NCBI RefSeq assembly: GCF_000420305.1 | Contig: NZ_ATUR01000002.1 | Coordinates: 620,001-684,000 of the forward strand | DNA: 64,000 nucleotides | DNA from: Novosphingopyxis baekryungensis DSM 16222 | GTDB taxonomy: Bacteria; Pseudomonadota; Alphaproteobacteria; Sphingomonadales; Sphingomonadaceae | Direction of reading: 5' to 3' | In this document: piece by piece, positions 43,872 to 52,380 of the stretch | Layout: every line of letters begins with the position of its first letter | Position numbering within the stretch: position 1 is the first letter of the stretch | Notes under the pieces: model-generated | The model's input: the letters and a program-made list of their open reading frames with translations, nothing else | Told to the model about the DNA's origin: nothing | The model's database searches: none | Made by a program: the position numbers and the translations under genes

Positions 43872-43937
43872 GAAAAGTGAAGCTCCGTCTTGGAGCTTCC
43901 GGGCCATCCCTTCGGGACAGCCTCTGAAACTGTCCGC

Positions 43938-44207
43938 TTATTCTGCCGCTTCGGCGGCCATGTCTACCGACACATATTTGCGGCCAAGCTTGCCGCCATG
44001 GAATCGGACTCGGCCCTCGACGAGCGAGAACAGCGTGTGGTCCTTGCCAAGGCCAACATTGGCGCCGGGATAAATCTTCGTGCCACGCTGACGCATGATG
44101 ATGTTGCCGCCGATGACCTGCTCACCGCCGAACTTCTTTACACCAAGACGCTTACCGGCTGAGTCGCGACCGTTGCGCGAAGAGCCGCCTGCTTTTTTAT
44201 GTGCCAT
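43938..44207 (-). CDS. rpmA: Ribosomal protein bL27
   Basis: The 89-residue protein begins [16 protein letters not shown] and contains [22 protein letters not shown], all diagnostic for bL27, which lies at the peptidyl-transferase centre. It is the second gene after rplU, separated by 6 bases, as in most bacteria. A short acidic Ala/Glu end (DMAAEAAE) is seen. Confidence 0.98.
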   Translation of the reverse strand: MAHKKAGGSSRNGRDSAGKRLGVKKFGGEQVIGGNIIMRQRGTKIYPGANVGLGKDHTLFSLVEGRVRFHGGKLGRKYVSVDMAAEAAE

Positions 44208-44213
44208 GGCTGA

Positions 44214-44699
44214 TTACCCTTCTTTTTCTTCGTTCTTGGCGTCGTTCTTCGACGGCGCCTGCTTGGTCACGCTCTCGGCCTTGCCTTTGCCTTCGGCGGT
44301 CACCTTCTTGGGGCTCGCCTTGTCAGCAGCAGCCTTTGCAGGCTTGGCATCCGACTGATCGTCGCTTTTCGCAGCGGCAGCCTTTTTGGGCGCAGCCTTT
44401 TCATCGCCGATCGACAGGATTTCCAGCAACGTCACATTCTGACGGTGGCCCTGCTTGCGGCGGTAATTATGCCGACGACGCTTCTTGAAAACGATGACCT
44501 TGTCGGTCTTGTCCTGCGCAATGATGCGCGCGCCAACGGTGAGCTTAGCAACGTCCTTCATGTCGGCGCCTTCGCCGGCCAGCAGAACATCATCCAGCGT
44601 CACGCTGTCGCCGGCTTCACCGGCCAGCTTTTCGACGGCTATTTTATCTCCGGCGGCGACGCGATATTGCTTGCCGCCCGTGCGCACGATCGCGAACAT
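44214..44699 (-). CDS. rplU: Ribosomal protein bL21 with C-terminal extension
   Basis: Residues 1-103 are a normal bL21: [20 protein letters not shown] at the start and [16 protein letters not shown] near the end of the core. A further 55 or so residues, rich in Lys and Ala ([15 protein letters not shown] and similar), form a disordered basic tail, so the protein is 161 residues. Such tails occur in other alphaproteobacterial bL21 proteins. rplU leads the operon with rpmA; obg, often third, lies elsewhere in this window at 39984. Confidence 0.97.
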   Translation of the reverse strand: MFAIVRTGGKQYRVAAGDKIAVEKLAGEAGDSVTLDDVLLAGEGADMKDVAKLTVGARIIAQDKTDKVIVFKKRRRHNYRRKQGHRQNVTLLEILSIGDEKAAPKKAAAAKSDDQSDAKPAKAAADKASPKKVTAEGKGKAESVTKQAPSKNDAKNEEKEG

Positions 44700-44786
44700 G
44701 GGCTATACTCGGTTATGGTCTAAAAATTGCGGCCAGCACGAAAAACGAAAAGGCACGAAGCCACCGGCCTCGCGCTGGAAGAGCGT

Positions 44787-44815
44787 CAGCTACGTGGAGG
44801 CAGCATGCTTGTCAA
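44787..44815 (-). promoter_or_regulatory. Candidate sigma-70 promoter of rplU-rpmA
   Basis: On the minus strand a perfect -35 hexamer TTGACA (44810-44815) is separated by 17 bases from TAGCTG (44787-44792) as a -10-like box. This would start transcription near 44780 and give an 80-base leader before rplU. The -10 match is only moderate. Confidence 0.5.
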
Positions 44816-44887
44816 CGCTTTTCCGGGTCACATCCGCAGATCCACCGCCACTTGCCGCCTTGCAGAGGCCGCCCTAGAGAATATGCC

Positions 44888-45421
44888 ATGAAATCGCTGG
44901 CCTGTCTCGCTCTGCCGTTCCTGCTTGCCGGGTGCCTGCAGGGTTCCGATAATTTCCCCTCGCTCGCCCCGCGCGCCTATGAGGTCACGCAGGCCCGGGC
45001 GGCCGATCGGCCGCAGGGCGAAGCGCTGCCGCCGCCACCCACAGCGCAGCTTTCACCCTTGTCCTATGCGCAGCGACAGGCGGCGGACACGGCGCTGGCG
45101 ACGCATGAACGGGCCGAGGCTGCATTTCGGGCCGCGCTGCCCGCAGTGCGCAGCAATGTCGGCGCGGCAAGTGGGGGTGCGCCCGGCACGGAAGGCTGGG
45201 TGGTGGCGCAGCAGGCGCTGTCCCGGCTCGATATCGAGCGGTCCGGCAGCGTCAGCGCCTTGGCCGACATCGACGCTGTGCTGGCTGCGCGGCTCGCGCA
45301 GGAACAGGATGGCGCTGCCGGCAATGGCGCCGCAGCCCTTGCCGAAACGCGGCAGGAGATTGCGGCGGCCGTGGCAGACCAGTCTGCCATCATCGCTGGA
45401 TTAGCGGCGCGTCTGCGTTGA
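44888..45421 (+). CDS. Lipoprotein of unknown function
   Basis: This 177-residue protein has a lipoprotein signal MKSLACLALPFLLAGC (Cys16). The mature chain is Ala-rich, with a disordered Pro-rich stretch (LPPPPTAQLSP) and predicted long helices that may coil (YAQRQAADTALATHERAEAAF, ending QSAIIAGLAARLR). I do not recognise a domain. The 3' end overlaps the convergent iron-sulfur subunit gene by 21 bases. Confidence 0.75.
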   Translation: MKSLACLALPFLLAGCLQGSDNFPSLAPRAYEVTQARAADRPQGEALPPPPTAQLSPLSYAQRQAADTALATHERAEAAFRAALPAVRSNVGAASGGAPGTEGWVVAQQALSRLDIERSGSVSALADIDAVLAARLAQEQDGAAGNGAAALAETRQEIAAAVADQSAIIAGLAARLR

Positions 45422-45958
45422 TTCGGGGCGCTTGAGCGCGGGCACCGCTTCCGAGGCGTCTTCCGGGGTAATGCCCGGTGGCGGCACGGCGGACAGCTTT
45501 TCCTCCCGCCGGGCGACACGCCCCGCGCGCTGCACGGCATCCACCAGCCGCGGATAGACGCCGCAGCGGCACAGATTGGGCAGGGCGGCCTCCACCTCTT
45601 CGCGTGTGGGATTGCCGGTCTTGCCGAGCAACACGGCAGCGGCCATCACCATCCCCGGCGTGCAGAAGCCGCATTGCACCGCGCCGGTGGCGGCGAACGC
45701 CTGCTGCACCGGATGGCTGCGATCGCGCGAAAGACCCTCGATGGTGGTGACGAATCGCCCCTCGATCTCGGCGATGGTGACCAGACAACTGCGGATCGCC
45801 TCGCCATCGATATCGACCATACAGGCCCCGCAATCGCCGCTGCCGCAGCCATATTTGGTGCCGGTGAGGTTGGATGCCTCCCGCAGCGCCCAAAGCAGCG
45901 GCGTGTCCGGATCCATGCGATACTGGACCGGCCGGTCGTTGACGGTGAACTTGGTCAT
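45401..45958 (-). CDS. IorA-like [2Fe-2S] subunit of a molybdenum hydroxylase
   Basis: This 185-residue protein is the small electron-transfer subunit of xanthine-oxidase-type enzymes, closest in layout to IorA of isoquinoline 1-oxidoreductase. The plant-type cluster ligands are C38, C43, C46 and C58 (YGCGSGDCGACMVD, RSCLV). The second cluster uses C97, C100, C131 and C133 (QCGFCTPG, NLCRCG). The large molybdopterin subunit (IorB) is not adjacent; instead a class II aldolase gene lies 30 bases upstream. A 45-residue polar tail follows the second cluster domain. Confidence 0.88.
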   Translation of the reverse strand: MTKFTVNDRPVQYRMDPDTPLLWALREASNLTGTKYGCGSGDCGACMVDIDGEAIRSCLVTIAEIEGRFVTTIEGLSRDRSHPVQQAFAATGAVQCGFCTPGMVMAAAVLLGKTGNPTREEVEAALPNLCRCGVYPRLVDAVQRAGRVARREEKLSAVPPPGITPEDASEAVPALKRPESTQTRR

Positions 45959-45988
45959 GCTTGCAGCGTCTGTACGCCTTCTTCCTGC

Positions 45989-46759
45989 CTAGTCGCGCCA
46001 GCTCTTGTCGATCTTGTCCACCTTGCGCACCATGGCGGCGAAGTCGGCAGCGCCTGGGCCGCCGGGAAGCTGCGTCTGGTGCAGATCGCGCTGATGGACC
46101 TTCACCACCTCCTCGCTGATGCCGATGGGCTTGCCCATGGACATGGTGGCCAGCTGGATCTCGCAGGCGCGCTGCAGCGCCCAATGGGTGATGAACACCT
46201 CCGGCAGCGTGCGGCCCAAGATCACGGGGCCGTGATTTTTCAGCATCATGATGCGCTTGTCGCCCAGATTTTCACGCAGGCGCACACCCTCTTCCTCGCG
46301 CACGGTCACGCCCTCGAAATCATGATAGGCGATCTGGCCGATGAAATTGCAGGCGTAGAAATTGACCGGCTGCAGCCCGCCTTCCAAGGCGCTGACCGCC
46401 ATGGTGGCGGTGGTGTGGGTATGCGCAATGGCGTGGGCCCAGTCGAGCTCCCGGTGGAACATGGAATGCTGGACGAAACCGGCCTTGTTCACGGGATAGG
46501 GATTATCGTCCAGCTTGTTGCCGTCGATATCGATCTTGACCAGGTTGGACGCCTTGATCTCGCTGAACAGAAGGCCGAACGGATTGATGAGGAAGGCATT
46601 GGCCTCGCCCGGCACCTTGACGGTGATGTGGTTGTAGATCGATTCGGACCACCCCATCATGTCGAAGATACGGTAGCATGCGGCCAGTTGCTGACGGACT
46701 TCCCATTCCTCCTCACTCATGTTTGCGCTGTCAGGGCGGGTGTCTAGGGCAGTGGCCAT
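45989..46759 (-). CDS. Class II aldolase/adducin family protein
   Basis: This 256-residue protein has the class II aldolase fold. The zinc histidines are in AIAHTHTTATMAVS, and the third lies in MMLKNHGPVILG. Members include fuculose/ribulose phosphate aldolases and many of unknown substrate; the N-terminal block NHITVKVPGEANAFLINPFG is typical of the adducin-like group. It is likely co-transcribed with the iron-sulfur subunit gene downstream. No sugar pathway genes are nearby to name a substrate. Confidence 0.85.
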   Translation of the reverse strand: MATALDTRPDSANMSEEEWEVRQQLAACYRIFDMMGWSESIYNHITVKVPGEANAFLINPFGLLFSEIKASNLVKIDIDGNKLDDNPYPVNKAGFVQHSMFHRELDWAHAIAHTHTTATMAVSALEGGLQPVNFYACNFIGQIAYHDFEGVTVREEEGVRLRENLGDKRIMMLKNHGPVILGRTLPEVFITHWALQRACEIQLATMSMGKPIGISEEVVKVHQRDLHQTQLPGGPGAADFAAMVRKVDKIDKSWRD

Positions 46760-47129
46760 CGGAACGTCCTCTCATGCGTTGTGCTTTGAAACCGGTTTAG
46801 CGGACTTATGGGATCTATGCCAGCGCCGCTGGGCGCGGGGACGATGACTATATATGTCGCTCGCCGGCACCGGGCCATGCGTCCCTGCGGTGAAATCATG
46901 GGCAAGAGCTGCTTTCTTTTGCCCGAATTTGCCCGCCCTGCTGGCGAAAGCGGGTGCAAAACTGTGGTGGTCCACTGGCAAAAGGGCTTGCCTTCTGCTA
47001 TCAAGGCTGTAACAGCCCGCAGGATTTCGCCGCCCGTGAGGTGCGGCTTTTTTGTTTTTGGCATCTTTCAGGCCCATGCCGCGTTGGCGTCATGGCAAAC
47101 CGATTTAGATACGGAGTGACGGACTTTTT
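46760..47129. other. Leader region upstream of rpsU
   Basis: 370 bases without a gene. It contains, on the plus strand, a hairpin GGCTG-TAA-CAGCC (about 47005-47017) and then a terminator-like stem with a six-T run at 47029-47053. No gene on the plus strand precedes these, so a short untranslated RNA or an attenuated rpsU leader is possible. The promoter of the divergent aldolase gene should also be here. Confidence 0.45.
47029..47053 (+). terminator. Terminator-like stem upstream of rpsU
   Basis: GCCGC, a 9-base loop, then GCGGC followed by TTTTTT. It lies 77 bases before rpsU on the same strand with no upstream gene to terminate, which suggests a leader attenuator or the end of a small RNA. 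Confidence 0.65.
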
Positions 47130-47330
47130 ATGCAGATCATCGTTCGCGATAACAATGTCGACCAGGCGCTGCGTGCGCTGAAGAAGAAGCTGCAGCGCGA
47201 GGGTGTGTATCGCGAAATGAAGCTTCGTCGCCATTATGAAAAGCCGTCGGAAAAGCGCGCCCGTGAAAAGGCTGCTGCCGTCCGCCGCGCGCGGAAGATG
47301 GAGCGCAAGCGCATGGAGCGTGACGGTTAA
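47130..47330 (+). CDS. rpsU: Ribosomal protein bS21
   Basis: The 66-residue protein begins [20 protein letters not shown] and continues [20 protein letters not shown], the characteristic bS21 sequence, ending in a basic [12 protein letters not shown] tail. bS21 helps mRNA initiation on the 30S subunit. It stands alone, with a terminator 29 bases after its stop. Confidence 0.97.
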   Translation: MQIIVRDNNVDQALRALKKKLQREGVYREMKLRRHYEKPSEKRAREKAAAVRRARKMERKRMERDG

Positions 47331-47358
47331 GCCGATCACGTCTTTTCGAATTTGACGA

Positions 47359-47380
47359 GGGCGCCTGTGGGCGCCCTTTT
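47359..47380 (+). terminator. Rho-independent terminator of rpsU
   Basis: GGGCGCC (47359-47365), loop TGTG, GGCGCCC (47370-47376) and TTTT. It lies 29 bases after the rpsU stop and points the same way. Confidence 0.9.
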
Positions 47381-47442
47381 CATATCCGCTTTGCTGCCCT
47401 ATTCGGCAGTATCGAAATTTCCTTTGTTATGAGGCCGTCTTC

Positions 47443-48009
47443 ATGTCCGTAACCGCCGTACCATTGCACCCTGTGAAAAAGGGTACGCTCACCGTCTTCT
47501 GGATTGGCATCGCCGTCCTGGTCGCCGTCGCCGCGCTGTTAGTCTGGCTGGGCTCCGGCACGTCCTTTGCGCAGGGCGATGAACTGGCCGGTGGCACGCG
47601 GATCGAAACGATCGCGCAAGGCGAGGGCGTCAGCCCTGCGGCGGATGATTTCGTGCTGGTGAATTATACCGGCAAGCTGAAAGACGGCACCGTGTTCGAT
47701 CAGGGCGAACGGGCGCCGCTGCAGGTTGATGGCGTGATCCCCGGTTTCTCGGCAGGGTTGCAGCAGATGAAGATGGGCGGCAAATATGTCCTGCATATCC
47801 CGGCAGACCAGGCCTATGGCGCCGAAGAGAAGAGCGATCCGCAAACTGGCGAGGTGGTGATCCCCGCCAATAGCGATCTTGTGTTCGACGTGGAACTGGT
47901 CGACTTCAAATCGAAGGCGGAAGTCATGCAGATGCAGCAGCAGATGATGATGCAGCAGATGATGCAAGAGGGCGGTCAGCCCGGCGCTGCGCCCCAGCCT
48001 GGCCAGTAA
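47443..48009 (+). CDS. Membrane-anchored FKBP peptidyl-prolyl isomerase
   Basis: This 188-residue protein has an N-terminal membrane anchor (VFWIGIAVLVAVAALLVWLG, about residues 18-37) and one FKBP domain: FVLVNYTGKLKDGTVFDQG, VIPGFSAGLQQMKMGGKY and DLVFDVELVDFKS. The domain faces the periplasm and would assist folding there. It ends in an unusual Met/Gln-rich tail (MQMQQQMMMQQMMQ) followed by Gly/Pro/Gln residues. ATG at 47443 is the only start that keeps the anchor. Confidence 0.92.
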   Translation: MSVTAVPLHPVKKGTLTVFWIGIAVLVAVAALLVWLGSGTSFAQGDELAGGTRIETIAQGEGVSPAADDFVLVNYTGKLKDGTVFDQGERAPLQVDGVIPGFSAGLQQMKMGGKYVLHIPADQAYGAEEKSDPQTGEVVIPANSDLVFDVELVDFKSKAEVMQMQQQMMMQQMMQEGGQPGAAPQPGQ

Positions 48010-48047
48010 GCCAGCTTCTCCAGCACGTGATTTTTCCAGGTATTCCG

Positions 48048-48071
48048 CCGCTCCGGCTTTGGCTGGAGCGG
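48048..48071. terminator. Hairpin between convergent FKBP and ilvC genes
   Basis: CCGCTCC and GGAGCGG (48048-48054, 48065-48071) form a perfect 7-bp stem with further pairing inside the loop. No T-run follows on either strand, so a bidirectional terminator function is plausible but not certain. Confidence 0.45.
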
Positions 48072-48095
48072 TGGTCGAATTTATATCATGCGCGG

Positions 48096-49085
48096 TCAGC
48101 TTTTGTCGCGAATGGCCCGCATGCGCTGGCCCACCGCCTCGATCGGGTGCGCTGCGGCCCGTGCGCGTGATGCCGTGAGCGTGGGATAGCCCTTGCGCGC
48201 ATCGGCCACCAGTTTCCGCACGAAGCTGCCGTCCTGCACTTCGCCCAAAATGCGCTTCATTTCGGCCCGGGCGGCCTCGGTCACGATGCGGCCTGATCCT
48301 TGTGCCGCGCCGAATTCTGCGGTGTTGCTGATCGCCTCGCGCATGCCGGCGATGCCGCGCTCATACACCAGATCGCCCAGCAGCTTCACTTCGGTCAGAC
48401 ATTCGAAATAGGCGATTTCCGGGGCGAAGCCAGCTTCCACCAGCGTATCGAATCCCGCCTCGATCAGTTCGGGAATCACGCCCCACAGAACGCCCTGTTC
48501 ATTGAACAGATCGGCCTCGGTTTCCTGTTGAAAGCTGGATTCCAATATGCCCGCGCGGCCGCAACCGATGGCTCCGGCGTAGGCCAGCGCGGTGGCGCGC
48601 GCGGTGCCGCTGGCATCCTGCGCCACCGCAATAAGACCCAGAATACCGCGTCCGGTGGCATATTCCGCGCGCAGGGCCTTGCCCGGCCCCTTGGGCGCGA
48701 CAAGAATGATGTCGAGATCGGGCGCCGGAGCGATCAGCTTGTAATGGATGGTGAGGCCGTGCGCGAAACCGATGGTCGCGCCCTTGCGCACGGCTGCGGC
48801 AAGGGTGCCGTTCCATAGATCCGCCTGCACCTCATCGGGCACCAGCAACATCACGATATCGCCGGCAGCAGCGGCGTCGGCCATTGGCTGCGGATCGAAC
48901 CCGTCATCGCGGGCCAGCGCTTCACGGGAGGATCCGGGACGCAGCCCGATGTGCACGGTGATGCCGCTGTCGCGCAAATTCAGGGCCTGCGCGCGCCCCT
49001 GATTGCCATAACCGATGATGGCGACAGCTTTGCCGTGCATCGCGGCCAGATCGATGTCGGCGTCCGATAGGATGGGATTGGTCAT
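48096..49085 (-). CDS. ilvC: Ketol-acid reductoisomerase, diverged class I
   Basis: KARI converts acetolactate or acetohydroxybutyrate to the dihydroxy acids of branched-chain amino acid synthesis. The 329-residue protein keeps the landmarks: IIGYGNQGRAQALNLRDSG, VPDEVQ, VAPKGPGKALRAEY, ETEADLFNEQGVLWG and CLTEVKLLGDLVYERGI with ISNTAEFGA. Many positions differ from the usual alphaproteobacterial IlvC (for example GYGNQGRAQ for GYGSQGHAH), and cofactor preference may differ. ilvB and ilvN, often between miaA and ilvC, are absent here. An ATG at 49121 would add 12 residues. Confidence 0.88.
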   Translation of the reverse strand: MTNPILSDADIDLAAMHGKAVAIIGYGNQGRAQALNLRDSGITVHIGLRPGSSREALARDDGFDPQPMADAAAAGDIVMLLVPDEVQADLWNGTLAAAVRKGATIGFAHGLTIHYKLIAPAPDLDIILVAPKGPGKALRAEYATGRGILGLIAVAQDASGTARATALAYAGAIGCGRAGILESSFQQETEADLFNEQGVLWGVIPELIEAGFDTLVEAGFAPEIAYFECLTEVKLLGDLVYERGIAGMREAISNTAEFGAAQGSGRIVTEAARAEMKRILGEVQDGSFVRKLVADARKGYPTLTASRARAAAHPIEAVGQRMRAIRDKS

Positions 49086-49117
49086 GGCATGGGCTTTCGC
49101 AGGGAGGAGGGGGGCAT

Positions 49118-50038
49118 TCAACTACGGCGTGTGAGCGCATCCAGCGCATCCGCTGGATCGCCTGTCCAGCGCGGCCAGTCCGCCGGGGGCTGATTGCGGA
49201 ACCAGGTATATTGGCGCTTGGCATAGCGGCGCGTGGCGCGCTGCCCGGCGGCCACAGTCTCCGCCCGGTCCATCTCGCCGCGCAGCATGGCCGCAATGTC
49301 CGCCACGCCGATGGCGCGCATGACGGGCAGCGCCGGGTCGAGATCGCGCGCCAGCAGCGCGGCGACTTCTTCCACCGCGCCGCCGTCCATCATCCGTTCG
49401 AACCGTGTATCGCAACGGATATAAAGCCATTCGCGCTCGGGCAGGAGGATCAGCGGGCGCAGCGCCACCTTGTGACCGATGCCGCCATGCTTTTGCGCGC
49501 GCCATTCCAGCGCGCCGCGCCCGGTGGCGCGGATAATCTCCAGGGCGCGCTGGACTCTCGTGGTGTCGGCGGCGTTCAACGTCCGCGCCATGCCCGGGTC
49601 TTCGTTCTGCAACGCGGCAAAAGCCTCCGCGACGGGCATGGCGCGCACCGCAGCGCGTACCACGGGGTCGATCGACGGGATCGGCGCTATCCCGTCCAAA
49701 AGCGTACGCAGATACAGGCCGGTCCCGCCCACCAGAATAGGCAGCCGGTCGGTTGCCCAGGCCGCCTCGATTTCGGCCACCGCGTCTGCCGCCCAGCGCG
49801 CGGCAGAGCAGTTTTCGGCGCCATCCAGATAACCGAACAGCCGGTGCAGGATATCGCCGCGCTCATCATCCGTCGGCTGGGCGCTGAGCACGGGCAGATC
49901 GCGATAGACCTGCGCACTGTCGGCGTTGATGATGATCGATGGCGCGCGCCGTGCCTGGGCAATCGACAGCGCCGTCTTGCCGCTGGCCGTCGGACCTGCG
50001 ATCAGCGCCAGCGGCCTTTTGTCATCAGGAGAATCCAT
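49118..50038 (-). CDS. miaA: tRNA dimethylallyltransferase MiaA
   Basis: MiaA adds a dimethylallyl group to adenosine 37 of tRNAs reading UNN codons. The 306-residue protein shows the P-loop [38 protein letters not shown] and the C-terminal [14 protein letters not shown]. The ATG at 50038 overlaps the divergent serB start by two bases; an in-frame ATG at 50044 would lengthen the overlap. Its 3' end is 32 bases from ilvC. Confidence 0.96.
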   Translation of the reverse strand: MDSPDDKRPLALIAGPTASGKTALSIAQARRAPSIIINADSAQVYRDLPVLSAQPTDDERGDILHRLFGYLDGAENCSAARWAADAVAEIEAAWATDRLPILVGGTGLYLRTLLDGIAPIPSIDPVVRAAVRAMPVAEAFAALQNEDPGMARTLNAADTTRVQRALEIIRATGRGALEWRAQKHGGIGHKVALRPLILLPEREWLYIRCDTRFERMMDGGAVEEVAALLARDLDPALPVMRAIGVADIAAMLRGEMDRAETVAAGQRATRRYAKRQYTWFRNQPPADWPRWTGDPADALDALTRRS

Positions 50039-50921
50039 GTCCATCGCCACGCTGATAGCAGCCGAAACGCTTTTGCGGGATGATATCGATGCCGCTGCCG
50101 ACCGCTTGCGCGATGCCGGCCTGTCGGTCACCGATTGGGCCTGGATCGATGAGGGGCGCGCGGCGGACATTACCGCCGATGCTTCCGTATCGGCCATCCG
50201 CATGGCCCTCGCGCCGCTGGAGGAACATGTCGATATCGTGGTGCAGCCGGGTACGGATCGCCGCAAGATGCTCCTCGTGTCCGATATGGACAGCACCATG
50301 ATCACCGTGGAATGCATTGACGAGCTGGCCGATTATGCCGGGCTGAAGGCCGAAATCAGCGCCGTGACCGAGCGTGCGATGCGCGGCGAGCTGGACTTTG
50401 TCGAAGCGCTGCGGGGGCGGGTGAAGCTGCTGGAGGGTCTGGAGGCTTCGGCCATCGCGCGCTGCCGCGAAGAGCGCGTGCGCATGATGCCGGGCGCGCA
50501 GCAGCTGGTGCGCACGATGAAGGGCTGGGGGGCGCACTGCCTGCTCGTCTCCGGCGGCTTCCACCATTTTGCCGACCCGGTGGCCGGCGAGATCGGTTTC
50601 GACCGCGCGGTCGCAAACCAGCTTGAGGTAATAGCGGACCGTTTGAGCGGTGCGGTGACCGGTCCGATCGTCGATTCGGCGCTGAAGGCGACGCTGCTGC
50701 ACCGGAGTGCGGCGGATCACGCCTTGCCCGCCGCGCAGACGCTGGCGGTGGGCGATGGTGCCAATGACATCATGATGATCGAGGCCGCCGGACTGGGCAT
50801 TGCCTATCATGCCAAGCCGAAAACAGCGGCTGCCGCCGACGCGGCGATCCGTCACGGAGATCTCAGCGCGCTGCTTTACGCGCAAGGCGTGCCGCGGGCG
50901 CAGTGGTGGTCTGCGGAATGA
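50037..50921 (+). CDS. serB: Phosphoserine phosphatase SerB
   Basis: SerB dephosphorylates L-phosphoserine in the last step of serine synthesis. The 294-residue protein has an N-terminal ACT-like region and a HAD phosphatase domain: the nucleophile motif [32 protein letters not shown] and [24 protein letters not shown]. The ATG at 50037 is preceded by AGGAG, which overlaps the miaA coding strand. Serine is also the substrate of the Spt encoded at 37525. Confidence 0.96.
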   Translation: MSIATLIAAETLLRDDIDAAADRLRDAGLSVTDWAWIDEGRAADITADASVSAIRMALAPLEEHVDIVVQPGTDRRKMLLVSDMDSTMITVECIDELADYAGLKAEISAVTERAMRGELDFVEALRGRVKLLEGLEASAIARCREERVRMMPGAQQLVRTMKGWGAHCLLVSGGFHHFADPVAGEIGFDRAVANQLEVIADRLSGAVTGPIVDSALKATLLHRSAADHALPAAQTLAVGDGANDIMMIEAAGLGIAYHAKPKTAAAADAAIRHGDLSALLYAQGVPRAQWWSAE

Positions 50922-50957
50922 GCGCGCTCTGCGGTTTCGGCCGGTTCGGACCGATGC

Positions 50958-52163
50958 TTATTTTTTAAGGCTGAAACAGCCGTTGCCGGCGCGTTTCACG
51001 GCGGCGCAGGCGCGATCAGCGGCGGCTTTGCTGGCAAAGGGGCCGATCTGAAGGCGCGTCACCCGCCCGGCATCGACCAGATAGGGCTGTGCCTGCGCCA
51101 CGGCCGGAATGGTCTTGCCCAGATTGTCATATTGCGCCTTGGCCCGCGCCTCGGTGCTGAACGCACCGATCTGTGCGCGCCATGGACCGGTGGCGGCAGG
51201 GCGCGCCGCTGCGGGCGCTGCCGCCTGAACGGCAACGGCTGCCGCAGGGGCGGAGGGACGCAGCGGGGCGGACGGCGTATAACCGGGAATATCGATGCCC
51301 TCGCTTATCTGCTGGATGCTTGCGCTGTCGCTGGACGCTGCCGGCATGGTGGACGGCTGGGCCGCGGCCATCGCGGGCGAAGCATTTGCCACCGGGGCCT
51401 CGGTGGGCCGATTCTGCGGGAAGCTGTCTGCCGATGCCATGGCGCCCACGGTTCCGCCCGTGCCGGGGGTGAACGTGGTGCCGGCGGTCTGTGACGGCGG
51501 AAGATCGACGGGGCGGGCCACCGGCTGTGGCTGGGCCGTGGCGGCAGGGAAGGCGGTGTCGTTGCTCGCCATCGCGCTGTCGGCTTCCATCGCATTGGCC
51601 ATGGCCAGCGCTTCGCGTTTCTGCGGCTCGGATATATAATTGTCCATTTGGGCCAGGCTGCGCTGCGCCGCAGGAATGCCGGCGGCGGACGCGCGGCTCA
51701 TCAGCGCATAACCGCGCACCCAGTCCTTCTCGACCAGCTTGCCGTTGAAATAGGCCGTGCCCAGAACATATTGCGCGCGCGGTTCCCCCCGCTGCGCCGC
51801 CTGTTCGACATAAGGCAGGGCCGCAGCGCGCTGCCCGGTCTGGAACAGGGTCAGTCCATATTCGTCTGCGGCCTTGCGATGAATGATGCCGCCTTCGCGC
51901 GGGGTGGATGCCTTGCGGAACCAGTCCAGCGCGATATCCAGATTGGCCGGAACACCGCGTCCAAGGCGATAGGCTTGACCAAGGTTGAACTGCGCATCGG
52001 CATCGCCAGCAAGCGCCGGTTCCCGCCATTCGCCAACCGCCGTTTCATAATCCCCCGCGGCCCACGCATCCACGCCCGCCTTTACATCGGCCTGGGCCGG
52101 CGCGGCGATCGCCAGCGGTGCGGCAACGACCATGGCGGCAAGAGCGAGAAAACGATGCGACAT
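50958..52163 (-). CDS. Sel1-repeat protein with C-terminal SPOR domain
   Basis: This 401-residue exported protein has a Sec signal (MSHRFLALAAMVVAAPLAIA through AQA), Sel1/TPR-like repeats (residues about 25-175: NLGQAYRLGRG, LGTAYFNGKLV), a long Ala/Pro-rich linker, and a C-terminal SPOR domain (WRAQIGAFSTEARAKAQYDNL and VTRLQIGPFASKAAADRAC). SPOR domains bind denuded glycan at the division septum. It is divergent from the parA pair, and another SPOR protein lies on the other side of that pair. Confidence 0.88.
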   Translation of the reverse strand: MSHRFLALAAMVVAAPLAIAAPAQADVKAGVDAWAAGDYETAVGEWREPALAGDADAQFNLGQAYRLGRGVPANLDIALDWFRKASTPREGGIIHRKAADEYGLTLFQTGQRAAALPYVEQAAQRGEPRAQYVLGTAYFNGKLVEKDWVRGYALMSRASAAGIPAAQRSLAQMDNYISEPQKREALAMANAMEADSAMASNDTAFPAATAQPQPVARPVDLPPSQTAGTTFTPGTGGTVGAMASADSFPQNRPTEAPVANASPAMAAAQPSTMPAASSDSASIQQISEGIDIPGYTPSAPLRPSAPAAAVAVQAAAPAAARPAATGPWRAQIGAFSTEARAKAQYDNLGKTIPAVAQAQPYLVDAGRVTRLQIGPFASKAAADRACAAVKRAGNGCFSLKK

Positions 52164-52380
52164 AAAAGCTACTCCATTGGACGATGGCGCCATGGCACGG
52201 GACCGCTCAATAATTGGTAAATATTGCCAGAGCTTAGCTTAACCAAGAATTTGGGAAATAGCCATATCGCCAGCTTGAACGCGGCCTGCAGCAGCTTGGA
52301 GCGGCGCGGCCGTACGTTAACCGGATTTTAGCTGTGTTCTGCCATTTCTTTTGCCGGAATATTGGCGAAGGGGAATATCG

